Part shown: piece after piece, positions 43,551 through 52,646 of the stretch
How the letters are laid out: each line of letters opens with the position of its first letter
Position numbering within the stretch: the stretch's first letter is position 1
From: Mycolicibacterium arabiense
Lineage (GTDB): Bacteria > Actinomycetota > Actinomycetes > Mycobacteriales > Mycobacteriaceae
DNA length: 64,000 bases
Assembly (NCBI RefSeq): GCF_010731815.2
Contig: NZ_AP022593.1
Span: forward strand, 1,054,001 to 1,118,000
Direction of reading: 5' to 3'
The notes under the pieces: model-generated
The model's input: only the letters and a program-made list of their open reading frames with translations
What the model was told of the DNA's origin: nothing
Database searches by the model: none
Program-made: the position numbers and the translations under genes

Positions 43551-44300
43551 GTGTGCCCGCCAGAACTCCACCATCACGGCCGCCGCCGACCCGGGGTCCT
43601 GCGTCATCCACCAGTGCCCGAGCCCGTCGAGCACCTCGATCCGGGCACCGGCCCTGGCCGACGCACGCTGCTTCTGCTCGGCGGTCCCGACGTAGTCGTC
43701 CTCGGTGGGCAGCAGCGTGAGACCCGGCCGTGCGGCGGCGGCTTCGAGGTGGTCGCCGGCCCTGGCGGCGTTGGGTTGTGCGGCCGAGCGGTAGAGGGCG
43801 AGGATCGACCGGCCCATCGCCTCGTCCACGCCGGGGGCCACGCGTTCGGCGATCTCGGCCGCCATCCCGGCTCCCGTGAGGAACGCGGCGCGATCGGACA
43901 CCGGCATGGCGGCCAGTCCCGCGACCACCTGCTCTCCCACCTCGGGCGTCTGCCACTGCTGGGCGAGCTCGTGCCACACGTACTCGGCGTCGAACACGCC
44001 CGGCACGTCGGACGTCCACGTGCGGATCAGATCGGGTCGCGTCATCGCGACGTTCAGTACGTGGCCGCCGCCCCAGTCGTGGCCGACGAGGTCCACGGGT
44101 TCGCCGATGGCCTCGAGTTCGGCGACCAGCCAGTCGCGGTAACCGTGCATCGTGGCGCTGAAGCCGTCCGGCACCGGCGCGCCGAAGCCCGGTGGCGACA
44201 GCCTGCGGACGTCGGTCTCACCGAGTTCCGCGAGCGAGGCGACCAACAGGTCCCACACCGCGGCCGTCTCGGGCACTCCATGGACGAGGACGACGGTCAT
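43542..44300 (-). CDS. Alpha/beta hydrolase with an aspartate nucleophile
   Basis: A 252-residue alpha/beta hydrolase. The oxyanion HGVPET motif is at residues 7-12, and the nucleophile elbow reads LVGHDWGGG with Asp75, as in haloalkane dehalogenases and epoxide hydrolases. The catalytic His229 is in LDGLGHWWMTQDP. Two tyrosines in the cap (as in epoxide hydrolases) cannot be assigned safely, so dehalogenase or epoxide-hydrolase activity are both open. The M. tuberculosis neighbour of the radical SAM gene is the haloalkane dehalogenase Rv2579, but this protein is shorter and not clearly its orthologue. ATG 44300 has AGGAGAG 5 bp upstream. Confidence 0.82.
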   Translation of the reverse strand: MTVVLVHGVPETAAVWDLLVASLAELGETDVRRLSPPGFGAPVPDGFSATMHGYRDWLVAELEAIGEPVDLVGHDWGGGHVLNVAMTRPDLIRTWTSDVPGVFDAEYVWHELAQQWQTPEVGEQVVAGLAAMPVSDRAAFLTGAGMAAEIAERVAPGVDEAMGRSILALYRSAAQPNAARAGDHLEAAAARPGLTLLPTEDDYVGTAEQKQRASARAGARIEVLDGLGHWWMTQDPGSAAAVMVEFWRAHRG

Positions 44301-44375
44301 GCGCTCTCCTGTCGGTCGACGAGCATCGTGTCGCAACCTACCTGCGACGGGTGACGACGCGTCGACGCCCTCGGG

Positions 44376-45386
44376 TCAGAACAGCGTCGGCTCCGGTTCG
44401 GCCACCACGGCAGGCGTCGGCCGCACGCGGAACGGCCGGTTCCGCGCCTCCAGCCCGTGGCGGCGCACCAGCGGAGCGGCCCTGTCGCGCAACGCATCCC
44501 GATAGTCCTGCGGAAGATAGGCACCTCGCCGGTACAGCTCGCGGTACTGCGGCAGCAGCTCCGGCCGGGCCTCGGCCAGCCAGTTCATGAACCAGCCGCG
44601 CGTCGACCCCCGCAGGTGCAGACCGAACACCGTCACCCCGGTGGCCCCCGCCGCGGCGACGTCGGCGAGCAGTGCGTCGAGATGCTCGACGGAATCGGTG
44701 AGATGCGGCAGCACCGGGGCGATCATGACGTGGCAGTCGAGGCCGGCATCCCGGATGGCTCGCACCAGGTTCAACCTTGCGCGCGGTGTCGGCGTCCCGG
44801 GTTCGATCTGCTGATGCAGATCGGCGTCGCCGATCGCCAGCGACACCGAGACGGTGACGTCGACGGTCTTGCCCGCTTCGGCGATCAGCGGCAGATCCCG
44901 TTGCAGCAGTGTGCCCTTCGTCAGGATGGACATCGACGTTCCGGATCCGGCCAGGGCGTCGATGATCCCGGGCATCAACGCATAACGCCCCTCGGCCCGC
45001 TGATAGGGGTCGGTGTTGGTGCCGAGGGCGACCGTCTCGCGGGTCCACGATCTGCGCCGCACCTCCCGGCGCAGCACGTCGACGACGTTGGTCTTCACCA
45101 CCACCTGGGTGTCGAAGTCGACGCCGGAGTCGAAGTCGAGGTACTCGTGGGTGGGCCGGGCGAAGCAATAGCGGCAGGCGTGGCTGCACCCGCGATAGCC
45201 GTTCACGGTGAACCGGAACGGTAGACCCGAGGCCTCGGGCACCTTGTTCAATGCCGACTTGCACAGCACTTCATGGAACGTGATGCCGTCGAACTGCGGC
45301 GTGCGCACCGACCGGACGAAGCCGAGGCGCTGCAGCCCGGGCAGCGCTCCGTCGTCGACCTCGATGCCTTGACCGTCCCAGCGCAT
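44376..45386 (-). CDS. Radical SAM protein with SOS box (Rv2578c-like)
   Basis: A 336-residue radical SAM enzyme. The iron-sulfur cluster motif CxxxCxxC is Cys67, Cys71, Cys74 in NGYRGCSHACRYCFARPTHEY. The N-terminal HEVLCKSALNKV and the core LGTNTDPYQRAEGRY belong to the SplB-like/Rv2578c family, some members of which are annotated as DNA-repair-like photolyases. A LexA box lies 9 bp upstream of ATG 45386, so the gene should respond to DNA damage; I recall Rv2578c being listed in the mycobacterial LexA regulon. The damage or substrate it acts on is unknown. Confidence 0.88.
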   Translation of the reverse strand: MRWDGQGIEVDDGALPGLQRLGFVRSVRTPQFDGITFHEVLCKSALNKVPEASGLPFRFTVNGYRGCSHACRYCFARPTHEYLDFDSGVDFDTQVVVKTNVVDVLRREVRRRSWTRETVALGTNTDPYQRAEGRYALMPGIIDALAGSGTSMSILTKGTLLQRDLPLIAEAGKTVDVTVSVSLAIGDADLHQQIEPGTPTPRARLNLVRAIRDAGLDCHVMIAPVLPHLTDSVEHLDALLADVAAAGATGVTVFGLHLRGSTRGWFMNWLAEARPELLPQYRELYRRGAYLPQDYRDALRDRAAPLVRRHGLEARNRPFRVRPTPAVVAEPEPTLF

Positions 45387-45394
45387 GCCTCCAT

Positions 45395-45410
45395 TCGAAC
45401 GTGCGTTCGA
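45395..45410. promoter_or_regulatory. LexA (SOS) box before the radical SAM gene
   Basis: TCGAACGTGCGTTCGA is an exact match to the mycobacterial SOS box consensus TCGAAC-N4-GTTCGA. It is centred 16 bp upstream of the radical SAM start at 45386 and lies between that gene and the 3' end of the TetR gene, so control of the radical SAM gene is by far the likeliest role. No other match was found in the window. Confidence 0.88.
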
Positions 45411-45417
45411 TGATCTG

Positions 45418-45993
45418 TCAAGGGTGGGTTGCGTGGGCGACCAGGGTTGCGGCGACCCGGCGCCCCACGGCGGACGACCGTCGGCGGTCGTCGTCGCGCA
45501 GCCGCATCCCGAGTTCGCCGGTGAGCACCAGCAGAATCGATTCGGCCAGGTCGTCGGGCGCGTCGCACGGCAACCGTCGCGCGAGGTCGCGCAACGTGCG
45601 ACGCATGTGATCGGTGTCGCGCTCGATCGCCGCGGCGATCTCCGCAGGCGGGTTGGCATACTCGGCGGCCGCGCCCAGGAACGCACACCAGCGCGCTCCG
45701 TCCGGCCGGTCGGCGTACTGGTCGATCGCGTCGAAGATCGCCAGCAGTCGCTGCTCGTCGTCGGTGGCCGCGTCGATCGCGTCGGCCCAGACCCGTCGCC
45801 ACCGTTCGTGCCGCCGTTCCAGTGCGGCGGCGATCAGCGCCTCCTTGCTGCGGAAGCCGCGGTAGAGCGTGGCCGCCGACACCCCCGCCCTTGCGAGCAC
45901 GGCGTCCACGGGGGTCGACTCGATGCCGCGGGTGAACACGACGTCGTCGACCGCGTCGAGCAGTTTCTCCTCGGAGCCCTTGCGCACCGGCAT
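45418..45993 (-). CDS. TetR family regulator divergent from an MFS transporter
   Basis: A 191-residue TetR repressor. The helix-turn-helix is STPVDAVLARAGVSAATLYRGFRSKEALIAAALERRHERW. The ligand domain is helical and ends in LTGELGMRLRDDDRRRSSAVGRRVAATLVAHA. ATG 45993 gives MPVRKGSEEK. It is divergent from the MFS gene (24 bp between starts), and a 12-bp palindrome spans the first codons of that gene. It most likely represses the MFS gene and itself, in the usual drug-efflux arrangement. Confidence 0.87.
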   Translation of the reverse strand: MPVRKGSEEKLLDAVDDVVFTRGIESTPVDAVLARAGVSAATLYRGFRSKEALIAAALERRHERWRRVWADAIDAATDDEQRLLAIFDAIDQYADRPDGARWCAFLGAAAEYANPPAEIAAAIERDTDHMRRTLRDLARRLPCDAPDDLAESILLVLTGELGMRLRDDDRRRSSAVGRRVAATLVAHATHP

Positions 45994-46004
45994 GCCAATC
46001 AGCC

Positions 46005-46010
46005 TAGACT
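46005..46010 (+). promoter_or_regulatory. Candidate leaderless promoter -10 of the MFS gene
   Basis: TAGACT ends 7 bp before GTG 46018. This is the distance expected if transcription starts at the start codon, and no Shine-Dalgarno sequence is present. It agrees with a leaderless mRNA. Confidence 0.45.
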
Positions 46011-46017
46011 CGCAAAG

Positions 46018-47211
46018 GTGAAACGATCGTTTTCGTTTGGTGACGTCCGCCCGAGCCTCCTCGTGGTGTTCGGGACGTGCTTCATCGCCGCCACCTACGG
46101 GCTGGTGCGGCTGGCCTACGGACTGTTCCTCCCCGACGTCCAGCGGGACCTGGGGCTGGGCGCGGCGGGCGCCGGATACGTCTCGTCGGGCTCGTCGCTG
46201 GCGTACTGCGCGGCCGCCCTGGCCGGCTTCCGCCTCGGCGGTCGCCGGCCGCGAGCATTGGTGGTGGCCGCAACCGCCACGGCCTGCCTCGGCGTGTTCG
46301 GCATGGCCGCCGCGACCAGCATCCCCGTCTTCGCCGGGTTCGCCATACTCAGCTCGGCCGGTGCCGGGTTCGCCTCCCCTGCGCTGGTGACCATCGTCGC
46401 GCGCAACGTGGGTCCCGACCGTCACGACAGCGCTCAAACGGCGGTCAACGCGGGCACCGGACCGGGCCTCGTCGCCGCCGGAGTGTTGGCGCTGATAATG
46501 CTGCCGCAGTGGCGCGCCAGCTGGGTCCTGGTCGGCGTCGTGACGGCGGCCATCGCCGTAGCGGTGCTGGCGGCCGATCGGGCGTCGACCGTCGACGCGC
46601 CTGCGACACAGCGGCTCTCGATGGGCTGGGCGCGGCGGCACCTGACCGCCATCACCGCCGCCGTGCTCTTCGGAGCGGGATCCAGCGCCGTGTGGACCTA
46701 CGGGCGGAGCCTGCTCGTCGAGGTCGGAGGCGGGTCCCAAGGCGACACCGTCACCGCGTGGATCCTGCTCGGCGTGGGGGGCACCGCGGTCATCGCGACC
46801 GCTCGGTTACTGGCCAAGTCGACACCGACCGGCGCGTGGATGCTCACTTGCGCACTCGTCACGTGCGCCGTCACCGCACTGGCCATCGCGCCTGGCCGGA
46901 CCTTCGTCGTCGTCACCGCGTGCCTGGTGTTCGGCTGGGCGTTCGTGGCCGCCACCTCCGCGCTCATCGCGTGGACCACGGGCATCGATCCCGCCAATGC
47001 CGCGGCGGGCACGGCAATGCTGTTCGTGGCGCTGATCTTCGGGCAGGCCGCGGGTGCGGCCGCGCTCGGATACGCGATCTCGCTGGCGGGCTACCCCACG
47101 GCGTTCATCGCTGCGGCCGTCCTCACGGCGTCGGCCGTGGCCGTCGCAGCGCTCGACCGACGTCGCCCCGCCGGTGTCAGTTCCAGGACCGCAGTTGGCA
47201 CTGCGTCGTGA
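46018..47211 (+). CDS. Major facilitator superfamily transporter
   Basis: A 397-residue MFS protein with twelve predicted membrane segments. Transmembrane helix 1 begins [26 protein letters not shown], the loop after helix 2 carries the [15 protein letters not shown] version of the MFS A-motif, and a short cytoplasmic loop follows helix 6. It resembles YbfB/YjiJ-type transporters, with an efflux role likely. Substrate unknown. Start GTG 46018, probably leaderless. Codons 2-5 form a palindrome that may be the TetR operator. The 3' end overlaps the convergent secreted-protein gene by 35 bases. Confidence 0.87.
   Translation: MKRSFSFGDVRPSLLVVFGTCFIAATYGLVRLAYGLFLPDVQRDLGLGAAGAGYVSSGSSLAYCAAALAGFRLGGRRPRALVVAATATACLGVFGMAAATSIPVFAGFAILSSAGAGFASPALVTIVARNVGPDRHDSAQTAVNAGTGPGLVAAGVLALIMLPQWRASWVLVGVVTAAIAVAVLAADRASTVDAPATQRLSMGWARRHLTAITAAVLFGAGSSAVWTYGRSLLVEVGGGSQGDTVTAWILLGVGGTAVIATARLLAKSTPTGAWMLTCALVTCAVTALAIAPGRTFVVVTACLVFGWAFVAATSALIAWTTGIDPANAAAGTAMLFVALIFGQAAGAAALGYAISLAGYPTAFIAAAVLTASAVAVAALDRRRPAGVSSRTAVGTAS
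46021..46032. promoter_or_regulatory. Candidate TetR operator in the first codons of the MFS gene
   Basis: AAACGATCGTTT is a perfect 12-bp palindrome covering codons 2-5 of the MFS gene. If the transcript is leaderless, this position is at +4 to +15, where a bound repressor would block initiation or clearance. The divergent TetR protein is the natural candidate. Confidence 0.5.
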
Positions 47212-47593
47212 ACGGACCCGTCTGCTCCACGACGACCTGGCCGTCGACGGCGATCTCGCAGCGCACGTTCGGGTCGGCCTGCATGGCGTGCGCGGCACCG
47301 CTGGCCGAGAGGAACGCCCACTGCGAATCGGCCAGCGTGGTCTCGAAGACCCATGGGGCACCCGGCGCGAGGTTCACCTTCTCGCTCTTGACGAACGCGT
47401 TCGGGTCGGCGTGGTACGCCTCGAGGCTCGGCGGCGCCGCGAACGAGTAGTAGAGATTGAAGTCCCCCGGCCCCAACGCCGAGAGCGTGTACCTGACCTG
47501 GTGTGCGGCGGGTTCCGCACTCGCCGTCTGGCCCAGCCCGAGCGACGCTGCCGCCAGCGCGAACGCGGTTCCAACCACTGCTGTCTTACGCAT
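47177..47593 (-). CDS. Secreted mycobacterial protein of MmpS-like composition
   Basis: A 138-residue exported protein. [30 protein letters not shown] is a signal peptide with probable cleavage after ASA near residue 27. The mature part ([35 protein letters not shown]... then [29 protein letters not shown]) is beta-rich and holds two cysteines that could form a disulfide. It recalls the MmpS/transport-accessory fold found in mycobacteria, but the similarity is by eye and the function is unknown. ATG 47593. It is divergent from urtA and overlaps the MFS gene at its 3' end. Confidence 0.7.
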   Translation of the reverse strand: MRKTAVVGTAFALAAASLGLGQTASAEPAAHQVRYTLSALGPGDFNLYYSFAAPPSLEAYHADPNAFVKSEKVNLAPGAPWVFETTLADSQWAFLSASGAAHAMQADPNVRCEIAVDGQVVVEQTGPFTTQCQLRSWN

Positions 47594-47848
47594 GATCGTC
47601 ACATCGACGGACCGTACCGCACCGTTACACGGCACACCCGGGGACTCGAAGCCATCGTGGATACCCGCCGATCCTCGGGTGAACACCGTGCGAACGCGGC
47701 GTTAATTCATTCGTCACGTACAGAAATTTCACAGAAACAAAGCGTCTCTAACGTCCCGCATCGACGCTCGACGAGCGTCGAACCTCAGCGCTCGCAGCGG
47801 ATTCGGAATCCGCGTGCCAGCGCCTCGCGGCACGACGAAAGGTTGTTC
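47594..47848. promoter_or_regulatory. AT-richer divergent region before urtA
   Basis: This 255-bp region lies between the secreted-protein gene and urtA. Around 47702-47742 it becomes notably AT-rich (TTAATTCATTCG, GAAATTTCACAGAAAC), as is usual for regulated nitrogen-uptake promoters. Sequence pieces such as GTCAC and GAAAC recall the half-sites of the nitrogen regulator GlnR, but the spacing does not fit the consensus well. GAAAGG at 47837-47842 is the urtA ribosome binding site. No other structure was seen. Confidence 0.35.
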
Positions 47849-49126
47849 ATGCGGTTGTCCAATGGGGGTACCACCCGCTCGCGGCTCAATAAATCGGCCC
47901 TGGCGGCCGGGAGCCTGATCGCCACGACCAGCCTCCTCCTGGCCGGTTGTGGCAGCAAGGCGAGCGAAACCGATGGCGCCGCAGCCGCGTCGTGCGTCGA
48001 CACGTCCGGCTCGACCGTCAAGGTGGGGTCACTCAACTCCCTGTCGGGCACGATGGCGATCTCCGAGGTCACCGTTCGCGATGCCATCAAGCTGGCCGTC
48101 GACGAGATCAACGCCTCCGGCGGCGTCATGGACAAGCAACTCCAACTCGTCGGGGAAGACGGAGCGTCGGAACCCACGGTGTTCGCGGAGAAGGCCGAGA
48201 AGCTCATCAGCAGCGACTGTGTCGCAGCGGTGTTCGGCGGCTGGACGTCGTCGAGCCGCAAGGCCATGCTGCCGGTCTTCGAGAGCAACAACGCGCTGCT
48301 CTACTACCCCGTGCAGTACGAGGGCCTCGAGTCGAGCAAGAACATCTTCTACACCGGTGCCACCACCAACCAGCAGATCGTGCCCGCCCTGGACTACCTG
48401 AAGGAGAAGGGCATCAAGTCGCTCTACCTCGTCGGTAGCGACTACGTGTTCCCCCAGACGGCGAACCGGATCATCAAGGCCTACGCGAGTGCCAACGGCA
48501 TCGAGATCAAGGGCGAGGACTACACCCCGCTCGGATCGACCGACTTCTCCACCATCGTGAACAAGGTGCGCAGCGCGGACGCCGACGCCGTGTTCAACAC
48601 GCTCAACGGCGATTCCAACGTCGCCTTCTTCCGCGAGTACCGCAACGTCGGCCTGACCCCACAGCAGATGCCGGTGGTCTCGGTGTCGATCGCCGAGGAA
48701 GAAGTCGGCGGCATCGGCGTGCAGAACGTCGCGGGCCAGCTCACGGCCTGGGACTACTACCAGACCATCGACACCCCGGTGAACCAGAAGTTCGTCGCCG
48801 CGTACGAGAAGGCCTACGGCGCCGACAAGCCGACCTCGGATCCTATGGAAGCCGCGTACGTCTCGGTGTACCTGTGGAAGAACACCGTCGAGAAGGCGAA
48901 GTCGTTCGACGTCAAGGCCATTCAGGACAACGCGGGCGGTGTCACGTTCGACGCGCCCGAGGGTCTGGTGACCATCGACGGTGAGAACAACCACATCACC
49001 AAGACCGCACGCATCGGCGAGATTCGGCCCGACGGACTGATCTACACGGTGTGGGAGTCCCCCGGCCCGATCGAGCCGGACCCCTACCTGAAGTCCTACC
49101 CGTGGGCCGCCGGCCTGTCCGGCTGA
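47849..49126 (+). CDS. urtA: Urea ABC transporter substrate-binding lipoprotein
   Basis: A 425-residue amide/urea-type binding protein. The signal peptide ends in lipobox LAGC with Cys34. The mature region has [27 protein letters not shown], then [33 protein letters not shown] and [18 protein letters not shown], closely typical of UrtA/FmdD proteins. It captures urea or a short-chain amide outside the membrane. ATG 47849 has GAAAGG 6 bp upstream. The other four urt genes follow with tiny gaps or overlaps. Confidence 0.92.
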   Translation: MRLSNGGTTRSRLNKSALAAGSLIATTSLLLAGCGSKASETDGAAAASCVDTSGSTVKVGSLNSLSGTMAISEVTVRDAIKLAVDEINASGGVMDKQLQLVGEDGASEPTVFAEKAEKLISSDCVAAVFGGWTSSSRKAMLPVFESNNALLYYPVQYEGLESSKNIFYTGATTNQQIVPALDYLKEKGIKSLYLVGSDYVFPQTANRIIKAYASANGIEIKGEDYTPLGSTDFSTIVNKVRSADADAVFNTLNGDSNVAFFREYRNVGLTPQQMPVVSVSIAEEEVGGIGVQNVAGQLTAWDYYQTIDTPVNQKFVAAYEKAYGADKPTSDPMEAAYVSVYLWKNTVEKAKSFDVKAIQDNAGGVTFDAPEGLVTIDGENNHITKTARIGEIRPDGLIYTVWESPGPIEPDPYLKSYPWAAGLSG

Positions 49127-49133
49127 TTCGCCC

Positions 49134-50018
49134 GTGGATGTCCTGATCGGACAGCTGGCAACGGGATTGAGCCTCGGCTCGATCCTGTTGCTGGCTGCAC
49201 TGGGACTGTCGCTGACGTTCGGCCAGATGGGCGTCATCAACATGGCGCACGGCGAGTTCATCATGGCCGGCTGCTACACCGCGTACGTCGTGCAGCAGGT
49301 GTTCTCGAACGCCGGTGTCTCACTGCTGCTCTCACTGGTCATCGGGTTCTTCGTCGGTGGCCTCATGGGAGTGGTCCTGGAGGTCACGCTGATTCAGCGG
49401 ATGTACGACCGGCCGCTGGACACCCTGCTGGTGACGTTCGGCGTGGGGCTGATCCTGCAGCAGGTGGCGCGCGACGTGTTCGGCGCACCCGCCGTCAACG
49501 TCATCGCCCCGACGTGGCTGCCGGGTGGTGTCGAGATCTTCGGTGCCGTGGTACCCAAGACCCGCATCTTCATCCTGATCCTCGCCGCGGTGTGCGTGGC
49601 GGCGCTGGCCACGGCGCTCAAGACGAGCCCGATGGGACGGCGCATCCGCGCCGTCGTGCAGAACCGGGATCTGGCCGAGACGAGCGGCATCTCGTCGCGC
49701 AAGACCGACATCACGACGTTCTTCCTCGGATCGGGTCTGGCGGGCGTGGCCGGGGTGGCACTGACCTTGATCGGCTCCACGAGCCCCACCACCGGGCAGA
49801 GTTACCTCATCGACGCGTTCCTCGTCGTCGTCGTCGGCGGTCTCGGCCACATCAAGGGCACGGTGATCGCGGCCCTGGGGCTGGGGTTCTTCAACTCGTT
49901 CATCGAGTACAACACCACCGCCTCGCTGGCCAAGGTGATCGTGTTCGTGATCATCGTGTTCTTCCTGCAGGTTCGCCCGCAGGGACTGTTCACCGTTCGG
50001 ACCAGGAGCCTCGTATGA
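49134..50018 (+). CDS. urtB: Urea ABC transporter permease UrtB
   Basis: A 294-residue branched-chain/urea-type permease. GLSLGSILLLAALGLSLTFGQMGVINMAHGEFIM is the LivH/UrtB N-terminal pattern, and the C-terminal region has LIDAFLVVVVGGLGHIKGTVIAALGLGFFNSFIEY. About eight or nine transmembrane helices are predicted. It forms the channel with UrtC. The start is GTG 49134, 7 bp after urtA, and the end overlaps urtC by 4 bases. Confidence 0.92.
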   Translation: MDVLIGQLATGLSLGSILLLAALGLSLTFGQMGVINMAHGEFIMAGCYTAYVVQQVFSNAGVSLLLSLVIGFFVGGLMGVVLEVTLIQRMYDRPLDTLLVTFGVGLILQQVARDVFGAPAVNVIAPTWLPGGVEIFGAVVPKTRIFILILAAVCVAALATALKTSPMGRRIRAVVQNRDLAETSGISSRKTDITTFFLGSGLAGVAGVALTLIGSTSPTTGQSYLIDAFLVVVVGGLGHIKGTVIAALGLGFFNSFIEYNTTASLAKVIVFVIIVFFLQVRPQGLFTVRTRSLV

Positions 50019-51133
50019 CACGCGTACTCGGCCGCTGGCAGACGTGGGCGGGGTTCGGCATCGCCGCCGTCGCGCTGTTCGGCGTCGCCCCCGCGCTGCT
50101 GTCGGACTTCCGGCTCAGCCTGCTGGCGAAATTCCTGTGCTTCGCCATCGTGGCGGTCGGCATCGGATTGGCATGGGGCCGTGGTGGAATGCTCGTCCTG
50201 GGCCAGGGCGTCTTCTTCGGTCTCGGCGGCTACATCATGGGGATGCATCTGAAGATCTCCGACGCCGCGCTCACCAAGCAGGCGGTGCCGGACTTCATGC
50301 AGATCGCGGGCGTTCGAGAACTGCCCGCCTACTGGCAGCCGTTCGCATCGCCCATCGTCACGCTGCTGGCGGTCGTGTTCGTCCCGACGGCGATCGCCGC
50401 CCTGCTCGGACTCGGCGTGTTCAAGCGCCGCGTCAAGGGCGCGTACTTCGCCATCCTGTCCCAGGCGCTGGCGGCCGCGCTGGCGATCCTGCTGATCGGC
50501 CAGACCAGCATCGGGGGAAGCAACGGGCTCAACAACTTCCGCACGTTCTTCGGGTTCGCGCTCAAGGACCCGGTGAACAAGCAGATGCTCTACTTCATCG
50601 CGGCGGCGGTCCTGCTTATCGTCGTCGCAATCGTGCGCCAGCTGATGCAGAGCCGCTACGGCGAGCTCTTGGTCGCGGTGCGCGACGGTGAGGAGCGCGT
50701 GCGCTTCCTCGGGTACGACCCGGCGAACGTCAAGGTCGTCGCCTACACGGTGGCCGCGTTGTTCGCCAGCATCGCGGGCGCGCTGTTCGCCCCGATCGTC
50801 GGCTTCATCGCGCCGTCACAGGTTGGCATCCTGCCGTCGATCGCGTTCCTCATCGGGGTGGCGATCGGGGGCAGGACGACGCTACTCGGACCGGTGCTCG
50901 GCGCGATCGGCGTGGCGTGGGCGCAAACCGTGTTCTCCGAACGCTTTCCGTCGGAGTGGACCTACGCCCAAGGCCTGCTGTTCATCGTGGTCGTCGGGTT
51001 CTTCCCCGCCGGCCTCGCGGGGCTCGGCGTCTTCCTGCGTCGCCGACGCAAGGGCAAGCCCAAGGCGGAACCTGACCCGGTGGCGTTAACGGACCCCGAC
51101 CCCGCTCCCGAGAAGGCAGGAGCCAGCCGATGA
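50015..51133 (+). CDS. urtC: Urea ABC transporter permease UrtC
   Basis: A 372-residue permease of the LivM/UrtC type. It has GIGLAWGRGGMLVLGQGVFFGLGGYIMGMHL near residue 50, the insert between helices with DAALTKQAVPDFM, and VGFIAPSQVGILPSIAFLIGVAIGGRTTLLGPVLGA near the C-terminus, followed by a charged cytoplasmic tail. ATG 50015 overlaps urtB; the stop overlaps urtD (ATGA). Confidence 0.93.
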   Translation: MTRVLGRWQTWAGFGIAAVALFGVAPALLSDFRLSLLAKFLCFAIVAVGIGLAWGRGGMLVLGQGVFFGLGGYIMGMHLKISDAALTKQAVPDFMQIAGVRELPAYWQPFASPIVTLLAVVFVPTAIAALLGLGVFKRRVKGAYFAILSQALAAALAILLIGQTSIGGSNGLNNFRTFFGFALKDPVNKQMLYFIAAAVLLIVVAIVRQLMQSRYGELLVAVRDGEERVRFLGYDPANVKVVAYTVAALFASIAGALFAPIVGFIAPSQVGILPSIAFLIGVAIGGRTTLLGPVLGAIGVAWAQTVFSERFPSEWTYAQGLLFIVVVGFFPAGLAGLGVFLRRRRKGKPKAEPDPVALTDPDPAPEKAGASR

Positions 51134-51954
51134 CCGAGACGCAGACTCCAGGCAGCATGACGACGCCGGTGGCCGGCGGCAATGTCGGCATGGGCACCCA
51201 GTACCTCGAAGTGCGCGGGCTGACCGTGGACTTCGACGGTTTCAAGGCCGTCAGCGACGTCGATCTCACGCTCTTTCAGGGTGACCTGCGATTCCTGATC
51301 GGGCCCAACGGCGCGGGCAAGACGACCGTCATCGACGCCATCACCGGGTTGGTGTCGGGCACGGGGTCGGTCAGCAAGTCCGGCGTCGAACTGCTCGGCA
51401 AGAAGGTGCATCAGATCGCCCGCCTGGGCGTGGGCCGAACGTTTCAGACGGCGAGCGTGTTCGAGCAAATGACGGTGCTGCAGAACCTCGACATCGCCGC
51501 AGGCGCGGGGCGGTCGGCGTGGACGCTGCTGCGGCGACGATCCGGGGTGTTGCCCGCCATCGAGGAGGCGCTCGAGATCACCGGCCTGGCCGACCTGGCG
51601 GACCGGCCCGCGGGGGTGCTGGCGCACGGGCAGAAGCAGTGGCTGGAGATCGGCATGCTCCTGGTCCAGAACGCCGACGTGCTGCTGCTGGACGAACCCG
51701 TGGCCGGGATGAGCCACGACGAACGCGAGGAGACGGGAAACCTGTTGCGACGCATCGGTAGCGAACGGACCGTGGTCGTCGTCGAACACGACATGGACTT
51801 CATGCGGGCGTTCGCGACGTCGGTGACGGTGCTGGCGCGCGGGCAGGTGATCGCCGAGGGAACCGTCGCCGAGGTGCAGGCCAACCCCAAGGTGCAGGAG
51901 GTCTACCTCGGCACCGCCGCGGCGGGCACCGATGCTCTGGTGGAGGAGCCCTGA
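51130..51954 (+). CDS. urtD: Urea ABC transporter ATPase UrtD
   Basis: A 274-residue ABC ATPase. Walker A is GPNGAGKTTVIDAITG near residue 58, the signature is the variant LAHGQKQWLEIGMLL, and Walker B is DVLLLDEPVAGMSHDE; the H-loop is VVVEHDMDFMRAFA. The unusual LAHGQ signature in place of LSGGQ is normal for UrtD proteins. A 25-residue Thr/Gly-rich N-terminus precedes the domain. It works with UrtE to energise urea import. Confidence 0.93.
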   Translation: MTETQTPGSMTTPVAGGNVGMGTQYLEVRGLTVDFDGFKAVSDVDLTLFQGDLRFLIGPNGAGKTTVIDAITGLVSGTGSVSKSGVELLGKKVHQIARLGVGRTFQTASVFEQMTVLQNLDIAAGAGRSAWTLLRRRSGVLPAIEEALEITGLADLADRPAGVLAHGQKQWLEIGMLLVQNADVLLLDEPVAGMSHDEREETGNLLRRIGSERTVVVVEHDMDFMRAFATSVTVLARGQVIAEGTVAEVQANPKVQEVYLGTAAAGTDALVEEP

Positions 51955-52646
51955 TGCTCGAACTCGTCGACGTCCGTAGCGGTTACGGCCGCTCGGAGGT
52001 GATCCACGGGGTGAACCTCGAGGTGCCCACCGACGGCGTCGCCGCGGTGATGGGACACAACGGTGCAGGCAAGACCACGCTGCTGCGCGTCGCGGTCGGG
52101 CTGTTGAAGTGCTCGGGCGGCAAGGTGATGTTCGATGGCGAGGACGTCACGAAGATGCGACCGAGCGCCCGGGTCGCGCGCGGGCTGGCGTACGTGCCGC
52201 AAGGCCAGCAGTCCTTCGGGCAGCTCACCACGGCGGAGAACCTGCAGGTGGTCGCCGACGGTCGCAAGAACGGCAAGCAGCTCATCGACGAGCAACTGGA
52301 CCTGTTCCCGGCGCTCAAGGAGCTGCTGGGCCGGCGGGCCGGGTTGCTGTCGGGCGGTCAGCGCCAGCAACTGGCGATCGCGCGGGCGCTCATCACCACG
52401 CCGACGTGCCTGATCCTCGACGAGCCCACCGAGGGCATCCAACCCTCGGTGGTCGCCGAGATCGAGGCGGCGATCACAGCGCTCACCCGGCGGGGTGGTC
52501 TGGGCGTGCTGCTGGTCGAGCAGCACATCGGGTTCGCTCTCGAGTCGGCGCAGCGCTACTACATCCTCGAGTCTGGGCGCGTGACGTCGAGTGGCACTGG
52601 TGGTTCCGCGTCGGAGGCCGACGTGCGCGCCGCGATGGCGATCTAG
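51954..52646 (+). CDS. urtE: Urea ABC transporter ATPase UrtE
   Basis: A 230-residue LivF-type ATPase. Walker A is [16 protein letters not shown], the signature is [16 protein letters not shown], and Walker B is [16 protein letters not shown], with the EGIQP form characteristic of UrtE. It starts at ATG 51954, overlapping the urtD stop by one base (TGATG). The 3' end overlaps dtd (convergent) by 4 bases. This completes a five-gene urea importer; no urease genes are in the window. Confidence 0.94.
   Translation: MLELVDVRSGYGRSEVIHGVNLEVPTDGVAAVMGHNGAGKTTLLRVAVGLLKCSGGKVMFDGEDVTKMRPSARVARGLAYVPQGQQSFGQLTTAENLQVVADGRKNGKQLIDEQLDLFPALKELLGRRAGLLSGGQRQQLAIARALITTPTCLILDEPTEGIQPSVVAEIEAAITALTRRGGLGVLLVEQHIGFALESAQRYYILESGRVTSSGTGGSASEADVRAAMAI

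Noticed and set aside
47702..47742. GlnR-type box before urtA
   Set aside because: GTCAC and GAAAC-like pieces exist, but the spacing between half-sites does not match the consensus, so only a general AT-rich regulatory region was listed.
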